DNA of 64,000 nt from Streptomyces sp. ITFR-16 (GCF_031844705.1 NZ_CP134609.1:2356001-2420000); one strand, 5' to 3'. Numbered from the stretch's first letter, positions 38,665-47,743 are shown. The notes: a model not told the origin generated them from the sequence alone. Made by a program: numbers and translations.

Positions 38665-39671
38665 GAGTACCTCACCCTGGGGTCGATGGCGGCGTACACC
38701 AGGTCCACCAGCAGATTGCAGACAACGATGAAGAAGGCCGCGACGAGCGTCACGCCCATCACGATGGGCAGGTCGCTCTCCTGCACGCTCTTGATGGCGT
38801 ACTGGCCGAGGCCGGGGAAGGAGAACACGGTCTCGGTGATGACCGCGCCGCCGACCAGCAGGCCGAAGTCCATGCCGAAGATGGTCACGATCGGGGTGAG
38901 CGCGGCCCGCAGACCGTGCTTGCCGATGACGCGGCTCTCCTTCAGGCCCTTGGCGCGGGCCGTGCGGATGTAGTCCTCGCCCATCGTCTCCAGCATCCCG
39001 GCTCTGGTGATGCGGGCGTAGAGCGCGGAGTACAGGAAGGCGAGCGAACACCACGGGATCAGCAGGTTCCACGCCCAGTCCAGCGGACTCTCCGTGAAGG
39101 GGACGTAGTTGACGCCCTCCCAGACGGGCCACTGCACGGTCAGCACACCCAGCGCGAGCATGCCGGTGAAGAAGATCGGCAGGGAGACACCGGCGAGCGC
39201 GACGCCCATGAAGAAGCGGTCGAGGATCGAGCCCCGCTTGAGCGCGGAGACGACACCGATCGCCACACCGCTGATCAGCCAGATCACCGCGGCGCCGATC
39301 GCCAGGGAGAACGTGACCGGAATACGCGCGGTCAGCTCGGGCCACACCTCGACGTGCCGCTTGAAGGAGTAGCCGAAGCACGGCACCCCGCAGTGCGTCG
39401 CCTCGGGGCCGAACTGGAAGTCGGCGCCGACGAACAGCTGCTTGAGGAAGTGCCAGTACTGGAAGTACAGCGGCTGGTCGAGGCCGAGGTTCTGCTTGAC
39501 CGCGAGGATGGACTGCGGGTTGGCGTCCTTGCCCACGTACTGGGCTGCCAGTTGGTCCATCGTCTGCCCGGCTATCCGGGGGACGAGGAAGAAGATCGCG
39601 AAGGTGACTGCGCTGACGATCAACAGCAGCAGCACCGCGCCGAAGACGCGTCGGATGATGTACGCAGCCAC
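38661..39671 (-). CDS. oppB: Peptide ABC transporter permease (OppB/DppB type)
   Basis: The 336-residue permease opens with AAYIIRRVFGAVLLLLIVSAVTF and has six helices; the conserved loop carries EDYIRTARAKGLKESRVIGKHG (about residues 225-247) and the late VITETVFSFPGLGQYA motif. A Cys-containing insertion (THCGVPCFGYSF) lies near residue 93. It follows the binding-protein gene after a strong hairpin (39767-39805), consistent with lower expression than that of the binding protein. Confidence 0.93.
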   Translation of the reverse strand: MAAYIIRRVFGAVLLLLIVSAVTFAIFFLVPRIAGQTMDQLAAQYVGKDANPQSILAVKQNLGLDQPLYFQYWHFLKQLFVGADFQFGPEATHCGVPCFGYSFKRHVEVWPELTARIPVTFSLAIGAAVIWLISGVAIGVVSALKRGSILDRFFMGVALAGVSLPIFFTGMLALGVLTVQWPVWEGVNYVPFTESPLDWAWNLLIPWCSLAFLYSALYARITRAGMLETMGEDYIRTARAKGLKESRVIGKHGLRAALTPIVTIFGMDFGLLVGGAVITETVFSFPGLGQYAIKSVQESDLPIVMGVTLVAAFFIVVCNLLVDLVYAAIDPRVRYS

Positions 39672-39766
39672 AGCTATCCGGCGCCGGTATCTGCTCGCCG
39701 GGGGTGACCCATGCGGTCGGACACCGTGCCTTCACCTGCCTTTCGGGACAATTCTGGGGGGTCCGG

Positions 39767-39805
39767 CCGCTTCCCGGGCCGCGCGTCGCGCGGCCCGGGA
39801 AGCGG
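39767..39805 (-). terminator. 18-bp hairpin between oppA-like and oppB genes
   Basis: Arms 39767-39784 and 39788-39805 pair perfectly with a 3-nt loop, starting 8 nt after the binding-protein stop. It sits inside an operon, so partial termination or 3'-end stabilisation of the binding-protein mRNA is more likely than full termination. Confidence 0.75.
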
Positions 39806-39813
39806 GGCCGTTC

Positions 39814-41580
39814 CTACTTGGCGGAACCCATCAGCACGTAGTCGTACATGCCGAGGTAGGCCTGGGTGACCGTGACGTTGGTCGCGGACTCCGGGCGGAG
39901 CAGCAGGTTCTTGCGGTAGATCAGCGGCACAGCGGTCGCGCCTTCGGCCACGGCCTTGTCGACCTCGCCCCACGCCTTCTCACGGGCGGCGGAGTCGGTG
40001 TTGGCGATGCCCTCGTTGAGCAGCTTGTTGATCTTCGGGTCGTCCAGCTCCTGGACGTTGTTGCCACCGGACGGCTTGATGGCCGAGCCGTTGATGATCT
40101 GGTCCAGGAAGCCGAAGCCGGTCGGCCAGTCGGCACCCCAGGCGGTCATGATCATGCCGAGCTTGTTGGCGTGCACGTAGCTCGGGTTGCCGGCGAAGTT
40201 CGAGAAGTACTTGCCACCGGGGAAGCTCTTGATCTCGGCGTTGATGCCGATCTTCTTGAGCGAGGCCTGCACCGCGGTCACCATGGACATCTCGGCGGGG
40301 CGGTCGGAGCGGGCCGAGATCTTGGTGTCGAAGCCGTTCGGCTTGCCACACGCCTTCAGCTCTTCCTTGGCCTTGGCCTCGTCGCCCTTGTGGCCGGCGC
40401 TCTCGTACAGGTCGAACTTCGAGTAGCCGTTGACCGTCGGGGGCAGCAGGGTCGTGGCGACGTCACCCTTCGGGTCGCCACCCTGGGCCGCCTGGACCGA
40501 CGCCTTGTCGAGACCCCACTGCACGGCCTTGCGGCAGTGGATGTTGTCGAACGGCTTCACGTGGACGTTCAGACCGATGTACGAGGTGGCACCCGCGTAC
40601 GAGTTGTCGGTCTGCTTCTTCAGGTCGGCCTTGGTGAGGACCTTCGGCTGGGTCGCCGGGGCGACACCGGTGCCGGCCGCGTCAGCGGCGATGTTGTCCG
40701 CGAGCAGGTTGTTGTCGACCGTCTCCTGCTTGACCTTGAACCGGATCGTCACCTTGTCCGGCAGGGCCGGACGCAGCGGGTCGGTCTTCGGGTCCCAGTT
40801 CGGGTTGCGGACGAGGGTCGCGCTGCGGCCCTCCTCGTACGACTCGAACTTGTACGGGCCCGAGGAGACAATGCCCTTGACGTAGTCGGCACCCTTGTCC
40901 TTCGCGGCCGGCACGGGGGCCGTCTGCGTGAAGGTCGCCAGGTAGTCGAAGTCCGCGAAGGCGTCCTTCAGCTTGAAGACGATCGTCAGGTCGTCCGGCG
41001 TCTCGATCGAGGCGATGCCGTCCGGGTTCTTGTCCTTGTACGGACCCTTGTACTTGTCGCCTCCGATGAGGTGGGCCTTGAAGTACGTCGGACCGTTGGA
41101 CAGGGCCTCCGGCGCGAAGTTGGAGCGCTCGACGGCGTACTTGACGTCCTTCGAGGTGATCGCGGACCCGTCCTCGTACTTGAGCCCCTTCTTGAGCTTG
41201 TACGTCCAGGTCTTCGCGTCCGGGCTCGCCTTGCCGAGGCCCTCGGCGAGGTCCGGGACGACCTCCAGGCCGTCCTTGCCGGCGGCCGGCTTGAACGACG
41301 TGAGCGAACGGCCGTACAGGCGGGAGAAGTTCTGCACCCAGCCGTAGTAGGTGTTGCCGGGGTCGAGCGAGTCGGGCTCGTCGGACATCTCGAGCTTGAG
41401 CGTCCCGCCCTTCTTGTCCGACTTGTTGACGACGGACGTCAGCGCGGCGTCAGTCGCGGCGGAGCCGTCCTTGCCGCCCTTGCCGCTGCTGTCGCTGTCC
41501 TTGGAGCCGTTGCACGCGGACGCTCCCAGCATCAGGACCACAGCTGTGGCGACCACCGCTGTCGTTTTTCTGGTCTTCAC
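39814..41580 (-). CDS. oppA: Peptide ABC transporter substrate-binding lipoprotein
   Basis: The 588-residue SBP_bac_5 protein has a lipoprotein signal with lipobox MLGASAC (Cys about residue 23), a Gly/Ser/Asp/Lys linker, then SDEPDSLDPGNTYYGWVQNF. Motifs TWTYKLKKGLKYEDGSAIT and GATSYIGLNVHVKPFDNIHCRKAVQW are typical of dipeptide/oligopeptide binding proteins. It starts 69 nt after the oppC-like gene, and a hairpin follows. It likely binds peptides; family members in Streptomyces also import signals in development, which cannot be inferred here. Confidence 0.93.
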   Translation of the reverse strand: MKTRKTTAVVATAVVLMLGASACNGSKDSDSSGKGGKDGSAATDAALTSVVNKSDKKGGTLKLEMSDEPDSLDPGNTYYGWVQNFSRLYGRSLTSFKPAAGKDGLEVVPDLAEGLGKASPDAKTWTYKLKKGLKYEDGSAITSKDVKYAVERSNFAPEALSNGPTYFKAHLIGGDKYKGPYKDKNPDGIASIETPDDLTIVFKLKDAFADFDYLATFTQTAPVPAAKDKGADYVKGIVSSGPYKFESYEEGRSATLVRNPNWDPKTDPLRPALPDKVTIRFKVKQETVDNNLLADNIAADAAGTGVAPATQPKVLTKADLKKQTDNSYAGATSYIGLNVHVKPFDNIHCRKAVQWGLDKASVQAAQGGDPKGDVATTLLPPTVNGYSKFDLYESAGHKGDEAKAKEELKACGKPNGFDTKISARSDRPAEMSMVTAVQASLKKIGINAEIKSFPGGKYFSNFAGNPSYVHANKLGMIMTAWGADWPTGFGFLDQIINGSAIKPSGGNNVQELDDPKINKLLNEGIANTDSAAREKAWGEVDKAVAEGATAVPLIYRKNLLLRPESATNVTVTQAYLGMYDYVLMGSAK

Positions 41581-41649
41581 CTGAGGAAATCCCCCTCAAT
41601 CGATGGTTGCCATGGCTTGTCGCACGCCGTTGTGACGAGCACCCGGGCA

Positions 41650-42648
41650 CTACTTGCTACGGGGATCGAGGGCATCACGCAGCCCGTCTCCCAGCAGGTT
41701 GAACGCCAGGACCGTGACGAAGATGGCCACGCCCGGCACGATCATGTACAGCGGATCGTTCTCGTAGAAGTCGATGGCATTGGTGAGCATCCCGCCCCAG
41801 GAGGCCTGCGGGGGTGCGATGCCGACTCCGAGGTAGCTGAGTCCCGCCTCGAAGAGGATGTTCGACGGGATGAGCAGCGTGGAGTAGACGAGAACGGGCG
41901 CCACCAGGTTCGGCAGCAGCTCCCGGAAGAGGATGAAGGGGCCGCGCGCGCCCAACGACCGTGCGGCCTCGACGAATTCGCGATTGCGCAGGCTCATCGT
42001 CTGGGCACGCACGATCCGGCCCATGTACGGCCAGCTGAAGAATCCGATCACGAAGATCAGGACGGCGATGCGCAGCGGCAGCCCTTCCAGACCGAACGCG
42101 CCGTCCTGCAGGGCCGCCGAGATGGAGATCGCGAACAGCAGCAGCGGGAAGGCCAGGAAGGTGTCCATCATGCGGCTGATGAAGGTGTCGACCCAGCCGC
42201 CGTAGAAGCCGGAGACGACGCCGAAGAAGACGCCGATCACGACGGAGAGCAGGGTCGAGCCGACGGCGACGACCAGGGAGACCCAGGAGCCCTCGATGAT
42301 CCGGGTCATGATGTCCCGGCCGTACTGCGGCTCGACGCCGAGCGGGTGGCTCCAGCTGATGCCGCCCCAGTCGCCCTTGGGGGCGAGCAGCGCGGGGTCG
42401 ATGAGGTCCTGGTGGAACTCGTTGGGGTCCAGACCGAAGACGGCCTGGATCGGCTTGGAGAGCACGGCGAGCAGGATCAGCAGGATGACAACGATGCCGC
42501 CCGCCACCGCCACCTTGTCGCGCTTGAAGCGCGACCAGGCGATCTGCCCGAGCGAACGGCCCTCGATCTGGCTCTGTTTAACCCCCGTGAGTACTGCCTC
42601 CGGCTGCGCCTCGGCAGCCGATCCGGTGGTCTCGATCGGTGCGGTCAC
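41650..42648 (-). CDS. oppC: Peptide ABC transporter permease (OppC/DppC type)
   Basis: The 332-residue permease begins with a 30-residue cytoplasmic stretch, then SLGQIAWSRFKRDKVAVAGGIVVILLILLAVL (first helix). The conserved motif EFVEAARSLGARGPFILFRELLPN (about residues 211-234) is the EAA loop, and GLSYLGVGIAPPQASWGGML near the end is diagnostic of this subunit. The start is GTG 42648 with AAAGG 5 nt upstream. It is the first gene of the cluster, before the binding protein. Confidence 0.92.
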   Translation of the reverse strand: MTAPIETTGSAAEAQPEAVLTGVKQSQIEGRSLGQIAWSRFKRDKVAVAGGIVVILLILLAVLSKPIQAVFGLDPNEFHQDLIDPALLAPKGDWGGISWSHPLGVEPQYGRDIMTRIIEGSWVSLVVAVGSTLLSVVIGVFFGVVSGFYGGWVDTFISRMMDTFLAFPLLLFAISISAALQDGAFGLEGLPLRIAVLIFVIGFFSWPYMGRIVRAQTMSLRNREFVEAARSLGARGPFILFRELLPNLVAPVLVYSTLLIPSNILFEAGLSYLGVGIAPPQASWGGMLTNAIDFYENDPLYMIVPGVAIFVTVLAFNLLGDGLRDALDPRSK

Positions 42649-43070
42649 AGTGCCTTTGACCCCTCCCGCCGGCGGTTGGCCGGCCCCTACTCGCCGCGGT
42701 AACGGCCTGGCGCGTGTCAGCCGGGGCGCTGTGACCCGGCTGATGTGTTCGATGCGGTGAATGCGTCTGCGGAATGTCCGCCGGTGCAACCTCGTACAAA
42801 GGGCCGACGATCCCCACTAGCCGGGAGTCTTCAACGCGGTTGCGATCACCCGCCAGACCTGACGGGGAATGTTTGCTCAAACGTGATGCGGTCAGTGAGC
42901 TTCCGTTATCCGGACAGGTTGATCGATTGAGCGGACCACTCGGCCGCTAATCCACCAGAACGGACATGACGCCCAACGGGCGTGATTGCATGGCTATTTG
43001 GGTGACCTGAGCGGACGTCTTGTCCGGTCGGCCGCCGCTTTGTCCCCTCCGGGCGGCGCGGCAGCCGGGC
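42649..43070. other. 422-bp intergenic region upstream of the opp operon
   Basis: No convincing gene was found here. The right part (about 42850-42990) is less G+C-rich and probably holds the oppC promoter, but I could not fix -35/-10 boxes. A short inverted repeat CGCCCAACGGGCG lies near 42970. The section beyond 43021 ends the SseB-like gene's 3' side. Confidence 0.35.
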
Positions 43071-43877
43071 TCAGTACGCGCGCGGCGCCGGGCCGGGGGC
43101 CTGCGGGTATCCGTAACCGGGAGCGACGGCCGCGCCGCGTCCGGCCGGGGCGTGCGCGTCGCGGTCGTAGAACGGCCGGGCGTTGGCCCGCAGCCACATC
43201 GTGACCGGGTCGTACTCGTCGGCCATCGCGACCGTGGAGACCGGCAGCCCCTCGGGGACCGTGCCGATCGACTGCTGCATCATCGCCCGCACGGCGTCGA
43301 CGGACGGCCGGCTCGTGTCGTACAGATCGAGACCGATGGCGAGGTACGGGACGCCGAGCGCGGGCTGCACCCAGGCGCGGCGCAGCGAGCGGATCGCGGG
43401 GGTGTGGTGGGCATTCTGCGCGAGCTGGGCGTAGAACTGCGGGATCTCCACGGCCGGCTCGCTGATGCGCAGCGGTCCCGCGGGCATCCGGTCGAGGCCG
43501 GTGGCGATCCGGCGCAGGTCCAGCCAGGGAATGCCGACGCCGCCGCCGGGGGCGTGCGGGTTGAGCCAGATGCCCCAGCGGTCGGGGAACAGGGCGCGGG
43601 CGATGTCGAGGCCGCCGACGACCTCGTGGGCCCTGTTCCAGCCGCTGGCGGAGAGCTCCTGGGCGGAGGTGACACAGGGGGCGTAGCCGAGGCCGTCGAC
43701 CTCCATGTTGCCGTACTGGGCGTCGGGGGCGCCGGCGCTGCCGTGCCAGAGCAGCATCCAGATCCGGTCGGCCGCCAGGGCCTGGAGCAGCGCCTCGTAC
43801 GCGTCGTAGCGCCCGGGCGTGACTTGGCGCAGCATGTGCTCGACCTTTCCGGCCGCCGCGGTGCCTGACGCACTCAC
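43071..43877 (-). CDS. SseB family protein (copy 1)
   Basis: The 268-residue protein matches the SseB enhanced-serine-sensitivity family: RYDAYEALLQALAADRIWMLLWHGSAGAPDAQYGNMEVDG opens the N-terminal domain and the C-terminal domain contains VPYLAIGLDLYDTSRPSVDAVRAMMQQSIG. No membrane helix. A tail rich in Pro, Gly and Tyr (APGYGYPQAPGPAPRAY) ends it. Several in-frame starts exist upstream; GTG 43877 is chosen because it precedes the domain. It lies downstream of a related gene in tandem, 142 nt apart. Role is poorly known. Confidence 0.75.
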   Translation of the reverse strand: MSASGTAAAGKVEHMLRQVTPGRYDAYEALLQALAADRIWMLLWHGSAGAPDAQYGNMEVDGLGYAPCVTSAQELSASGWNRAHEVVGGLDIARALFPDRWGIWLNPHAPGGGVGIPWLDLRRIATGLDRMPAGPLRISEPAVEIPQFYAQLAQNAHHTPAIRSLRRAWVQPALGVPYLAIGLDLYDTSRPSVDAVRAMMQQSIGTVPEGLPVSTVAMADEYDPVTMWLRANARPFYDRDAHAPAGRGAAVAPGYGYPQAPGPAPRAY

Positions 43878-44019
43878 CCTGGGTCCCGCCCCTCTTCGAT
43901 CCTCTGTGTCGGCCTGCCGCTCCCGGGGCACTCGGGTTCGGCGCGGTGCCGGGGCACCAGCCATCAAACCAGCTTATGCGGCGGCCCTGACACCGACTTG
44001 ACGGCGCGGGCCGGCGGTG

Positions 44020-44814
44020 TCATCCGGCGGGGATGCCCGGCCCCTGCGCGGCGGCCCGCTGATAGAAGGGCCGCACCCGGTCGCGCATCCAGTCGGCGAC
44101 CGGGTCCTGGGCCACGTCCAGCAGCACCAGGTTGACCGGCCACGGCACCTCGACACGGCCCAGCGCCCGGCCCAGGGCGTCCATGGGGGCGTTGCGCCCG
44201 GCTCCGTCCCAGGTGGAGAACTCGACGCCGACGAAGAGGACGGGGTCGCCGCCCTCGATGCTGGCCAGGACCCGCCGGGCGGTGAGCACGACACCGCTCT
44301 CCTCGAACTCTCCGGCGGCCGCCGCGAGGAAGTCGACCGGCTCCTGCTTCCAGTCCGGTTCGTACAGCCGGACCCGGCCGCCGCTGGACGGGCCGTCGAG
44401 CGGGGTGCGACCGGTCCGGCAGAGTTCCGCGACGGCCGGCGGCGGCAGCGGCATGCCGACGGCGCCGCCCGGGTTCACCGCCAGGCCGAGCTGCGGGGGC
44501 AGTCCGCGGGCGAACTCGCGGGCGGGGGCCACGGTGAACGACAGGTGCGTGCCGACGCAGGCCAGGAACTGCTGCTCGGAACTGAACACGGGCACATAGG
44601 GCGCGCCCTCGATGTCCAGCGTCGGCAGATCGAGGTCGGTCGCGTCGGGTCCGCCGCCGTTGGGCAGGGGCACCCAGAGGCTGCTGCGGCCGAGCACCTC
44701 GACGAGCCGGCCGCCCGCCTCCGGGCTGCCGAGCGAGGCGCCGAGCACTTCTTCGAGCTCATTGGCCGGCCATCCGCTCTGCGGATGGCTCCGGGCCGGT
44801 GCCGGAATGTCCAC
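44020..44814 (-). CDS. SseB family protein (copy 2)
   Basis: The 264-residue protein has SseB-like domain features: AGGRLVEVLGRSSLWVPLPNGGG, VPVFSSEQQFLACVG, EFARGLPPQLGLAVNPGGAVGMPLPPPAVAEL, and a C-terminal half LVLLDVAQDPVADWMRDRVRPFYQRAA. The last motif resembles the end of copy 1 (WLRANARPFYDRDA), which supports a shared origin by duplication. It precedes copy 1 in the same direction. Family members affect serine sensitivity when over-expressed; mechanism is unknown. Confidence 0.78.
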   Translation of the reverse strand: MDIPAPARSHPQSGWPANELEEVLGASLGSPEAGGRLVEVLGRSSLWVPLPNGGGPDATDLDLPTLDIEGAPYVPVFSSEQQFLACVGTHLSFTVAPAREFARGLPPQLGLAVNPGGAVGMPLPPPAVAELCRTGRTPLDGPSSGGRVRLYEPDWKQEPVDFLAAAAGEFEESGVVLTARRVLASIEGGDPVLFVGVEFSTWDGAGRNAPMDALGRALGRVEVPWPVNLVLLDVAQDPVADWMRDRVRPFYQRAAAQGPGIPAG

Positions 44815-44854
44815 TGTCTCCCTCTCTCACCCCGATGCCGTGCAGCAAGAGGTT

Positions 44855-44957
44855 AGGCCGTGTCCACAAAGTATCGTCGTCCGCCCGGAGGGCGGGGTGG
44901 CGGCGTCTGGTGCGTGCCGGGCGTCGCGGACCGGACGAGACCTTGCGGACACGGCCT
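44855..44957. repeat. MITE/REP-like inverted-repeat element B
   Basis: The 103-bp element has 24-bp imperfect ends (AGGCCGTGTCCACAAAGT... at 44855-44878 and its near-complement at 44934-44957). The interior carries GGCGTCTGGTGCGTG (44902-44916) and GTGCGTGCCGGGCGTCGCG (44910-44928), matching the two modules of element A at 10678-10854. In B the two GTGCGTGC copies of A are merged, so B could be an internal deletion of an A-like parent. It encodes nothing and lies between the kinase and SseB-like genes. Confidence 0.65.
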
Positions 44958-45020
44958 CAGGCCCGTGGCCGGACTTCTCCTGGCCGCACCCCTGGTGTCC
45001 GGCCCTCGGACGGCCTTCGC

Positions 45021-45707
45021 TCAGTCCTTGCTCTGTGCGTCTGCGAATGAGATCCGCGTCAGCAGGTCCGCCGCGTCCCGGTCCAGCAGTACGGCGGAGG
45101 CGCAGCCGGGCGGCAGCAGGCCGGCCCCGGTGTCCCGCAGCAGGCGCGCCACGGCCCCGCGGTGCCGGGCGAACGCGTATCCGGAGACGCCCCGGCCCCG
45201 TGCGCGCTGTCCCTCCCGCGCCGTCTCGGGGGCGACGTCGAGCAGGACGAGGTGCAGGCTCCGGCCGCGCCGCCGGGCGTCGCGGGCCAGCCAGCCGCGC
45301 ACCCAGGCCTGGGTGCCGCAGTCGTGGACGACGACGGAGGCCCCGGAGCGCAGCGCCCGCCGCAGCCCCCAGTAGTGGGCGATGCGGACGAGCGGCCGGT
45401 AGAGGGCGTACGGCACCGAGCGGGGCAGCCGCGCCGCCCAGCGGTCCCGGGCGTCCTGGGAGTCGATGGCGTACGCCGGGGCGGTCCGGGCGATCAGGGT
45501 CGACTTGCCGCTGCCGGGCAGCCCGGAGACCACCACGACGTCGCCCGCCGTGAAGCGCAGGCCCCCGGGACCGTGTCCGGCCCGGTCCCGCAGGTCCCGT
45601 ACGACGGGCGGGCGCGGGCCCGCCGCCTCCCTGACGGGCGAGCCCGGCTGTGCGGGCAGTGCGCCGGGTGCGACCCCCGCGGCCGTCGCGTACCGCTGGA
45701 ACGTCAT
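45021..45707 (-). CDS. Small P-loop kinase-like ATPase
   Basis: The 228-residue cytoplasmic protein has Walker A VVSGLPGSGKSTLIARTA (about residues 61-78), a short region VVVHDCGTQAWVRGWLARDARRRGRSLHLVLLDV (about 120-155) and an Arg-rich lid RARGRGVSGYAFARH. This pattern fits the AAA_33/zeta-kinase-like group that phosphorylates small molecules or sugars. The ATG at 45707 has AGGGGG at 6 nt; the ATG at 45713 abuts that site. It is divergent from the gcv riboswitch. Substrate is unknown. Confidence 0.72.
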   Translation of the reverse strand: MTFQRYATAAGVAPGALPAQPGSPVREAAGPRPPVVRDLRDRAGHGPGGLRFTAGDVVVVSGLPGSGKSTLIARTAPAYAIDSQDARDRWAARLPRSVPYALYRPLVRIAHYWGLRRALRSGASVVVHDCGTQAWVRGWLARDARRRGRSLHLVLLDVAPETAREGQRARGRGVSGYAFARHRGAVARLLRDTGAGLLPPGCASAVLLDRDAADLLTRISFADAQSKD

Positions 45708-45897
45708 CGCCATCCCCCTGCCGATCGAACGACCCGCACCTACCCCTGAAGTGTAAAGAAAAGGTAATGCGGCACAACTGTCCGACTCGCCGGAACCCGG
45801 CGGGGAGACCGCCGCCGATGTGTGACGTACCGCCGCCCCCACGGTCCCGCGCGGCGTGCGATGATGGCCCCGCCAACTGCATATAGGCCGCTTGAAT

Positions 45898-46090
45898 CCG
45901 CGCGGGAGAGTTCCGGCCACCGTGCCGGGCGCCGAAGGAGCAAGATCCTCCCTTGAATCTCTCAGGCCCCGTACCGCGTGGATGAGGCAGATCTGAAAAG
46001 CGAGCCGCCCGGCGGCTCCACCCAAGGTGCAAGCCGAACCCCTGCGGGGTCTCTCGGCGAACCTCTCAGGTTCCGATGACAGATGGGGAG
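45898..46090 (+). promoter_or_regulatory. Tandem glycine riboswitch upstream of gcvT
   Basis: Two glycine aptamers are visible. The first spans about 45898-45983 with GCGCGGGAGAG, CGCCGAAGGAGCAA and ATCTCTCAGGCCCC. The second spans about 45990-46090 with CCACCCAAGGTGCAAGCC, GAACCTCTCAGGTTCCGATGACAG and the closing GGGGAGGG. Both carry the conserved core of glycine riboswitch helices, and the linker is short, as expected for cooperative binding. It ends about 38 nt before the gcvT start codon, so glycine likely raises expression of gcvT and perhaps of gcvH-glyA downstream. Confidence 0.9.
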
Positions 46091-46128
46091 GGATCGTCCT
46101 CGTCGTCATGCCCTGGGAGTCCTTGTCC

Positions 46129-47244
46129 ATGAGCACCGCCCCCCGCCTCACCGCCCTCGATGCCCTGCACCGTTCGCTGGGCGCGACCATGACCGACTTC
46201 GCGGGCTGGGACATGCCGCTGCGCTACGCCAGTGAGCGCGACGAGCACAACGCCGTGCGCACGAAGGCCGGCCTCTTCGACCTCTCCCACATGGGCGAGA
46301 TCACCGTCACCGGCCCGGCCGCCGCCGACCTGCTGAACTTCGCGCTGGTCGGCAACATCGGCACCGTCTCCGCGGGCCGCGCCCGCTACACGATGATCTG
46401 CGCCGAGGACGGCGGGATCCTGGACGACCTGATCGTCTACCGCCTGGGCGAGGCCGAGTACATGGTCGTCGCCAACGCCGGCAACGCGCAGATCGTGCTG
46501 GACGCGCTGACCGCCCGCGCCGAGGGCTTCGACGCCGAGGTGCGCGACGACCGCGACGCCTACGCGCTGCTCGCCGTCCAGGGCCCCGAGTCCCCCGCCA
46601 TTCTCGCCGCCGTCACCGACGCCGACCTGGACGGCCTGAAGTACTACGCGGGACTCCCGGGCACGGTCGCCGGGGTCCCCGCGCTGATCGCCCGCACCGG
46701 CTACACCGGCGAGGACGGCTTCGAGCTGTTCGTCGCCCCCGAGCACGCCGAGCGGCTGTGGCGCGCGCTCACCGATGCGGGCGCCTCGCGCGGCCTGATC
46801 CCGTGCGGGCTCTCCTGCCGCGACACGCTGCGCCTGGAGGCGGGCATGCCGCTGTACGGGCACGAGCTGACGACCTCCCTGACGCCGTTCGACGCCGGTC
46901 TCGGCCGGGTCGTGAAGTTCGAGAAGGACGGCGACTTCGTGGGCCGCAAGGCGCTGGAGGCCGCCGCCGGGCGCGCCGAGACCGCCCCGCCGCGCAAGCT
47001 CGTCGGCCTGGTCGCCGAGGGCCGCCGGGTACCGCGCGCCGGGTTCTCCGTCGTCGCGAACGGCGAGGTCATCGGCGAGGTCACCTCCGGCGCGCCCTCG
47101 CCCACGCTGGGCAGGCCGATCGCCATGGCCTATGTCGACGCCGCGCACGCCACGCCCGGCACCGCGGGTGTGGCCGTGGACATCCGGGGCAGCCACGAGC
47201 CGTACGAGGTCGTGGCGCTGCCGTTCTACAAGCGCCGGAAGTAG
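46129..47244 (+). CDS. gcvT: Glycine cleavage system aminomethyltransferase (T protein)
   Basis: The 371-residue enzyme transfers the aminomethyl group from lipoylated H protein to tetrahydrofolate, releasing ammonia. Motifs are MTDFAGWDMPLRYASERDEHNAVRTKAGLFDLSHMGEI (about residues 18-55), GYTGEDGFELFV (folate side, about 188-199) and GLIPCGLSCRDTLRLEAGMPLYGHEL (about 223-248). ATG 46129 is chosen with GGGAG 10 nt upstream; a further in-frame ATG lies at 46108. It is followed by gcvH after 102 nt. The P protein (gcvP) is not in this window. Confidence 0.96.
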   Translation: MSTAPRLTALDALHRSLGATMTDFAGWDMPLRYASERDEHNAVRTKAGLFDLSHMGEITVTGPAAADLLNFALVGNIGTVSAGRARYTMICAEDGGILDDLIVYRLGEAEYMVVANAGNAQIVLDALTARAEGFDAEVRDDRDAYALLAVQGPESPAILAAVTDADLDGLKYYAGLPGTVAGVPALIARTGYTGEDGFELFVAPEHAERLWRALTDAGASRGLIPCGLSCRDTLRLEAGMPLYGHELTTSLTPFDAGLGRVVKFEKDGDFVGRKALEAAAGRAETAPPRKLVGLVAEGRRVPRAGFSVVANGEVIGEVTSGAPSPTLGRPIAMAYVDAAHATPGTAGVAVDIRGSHEPYEVVALPFYKRRK

Positions 47245-47346
47245 AACCGTAGGGCGCGGCGGGCACCGCGCACGTGACGCAGTCCCGTCTCACACCGTAA
47301 GACCATCGTTCATCAGCACTCCCCCGCGTACAGGAGAATTCAGGTC

Positions 47347-47724
47347 ATGAGCAACCCCCAGCAGCTGCGGTACAGCAAGGAGCACGAGTGGCTGTCGGCC
47401 GTCGAGGACGGTGTGGCCACGATCGGCATCACGGAGTACGCGGCCAACGCGCTCGGTGACGTCGTCTACGCCCAGCTCCCCGAGGTCGGTGACACGGTGA
47501 CCGCGGGCGAGACCTGCGGCGAGCTGGAGTCGACCAAGTCGGTCAGCGACCTGTACTCGCCGGTGACCGGCGAGGTCACGGCCGCGAACCAGGACGTGGT
47601 GGACGACCCGTCGCTGGTGAACTCCGCGCCGTTCGAAGGCGGCTGGCTGTTCAAGGTACGCGTCGCGGAGGAGCCGAAGGACCTGCTCTCCGCCGACGAG
47701 TACACCGAGTTCTCCGGCAACTGA
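47347..47724 (+). CDS. gcvH: Glycine cleavage system H protein
   Basis: The 125-residue lipoyl carrier shuttles the aminomethyl group between the P, T and L proteins. The lipoylation Lys is in [20 protein letters not shown] (about residue 64). It begins with the classic [31 protein letters not shown] precedes the ATG. It lies between gcvT and glyA in one direction. Confidence 0.97.
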   Translation: MSNPQQLRYSKEHEWLSAVEDGVATIGITEYAANALGDVVYAQLPEVGDTVTAGETCGELESTKSVSDLYSPVTGEVTAANQDVVDDPSLVNSAPFEGGWLFKVRVAEEPKDLLSADEYTEFSGN

Positions 47725-47743
47725 GACCCCAAGGGACCACCTG

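Noticed and set aside
39442..42702. A 1086-codon open frame on the + strand
   Set aside because: It is antisense to the opp genes and has no family features; long antisense frames are common at this G+C content.
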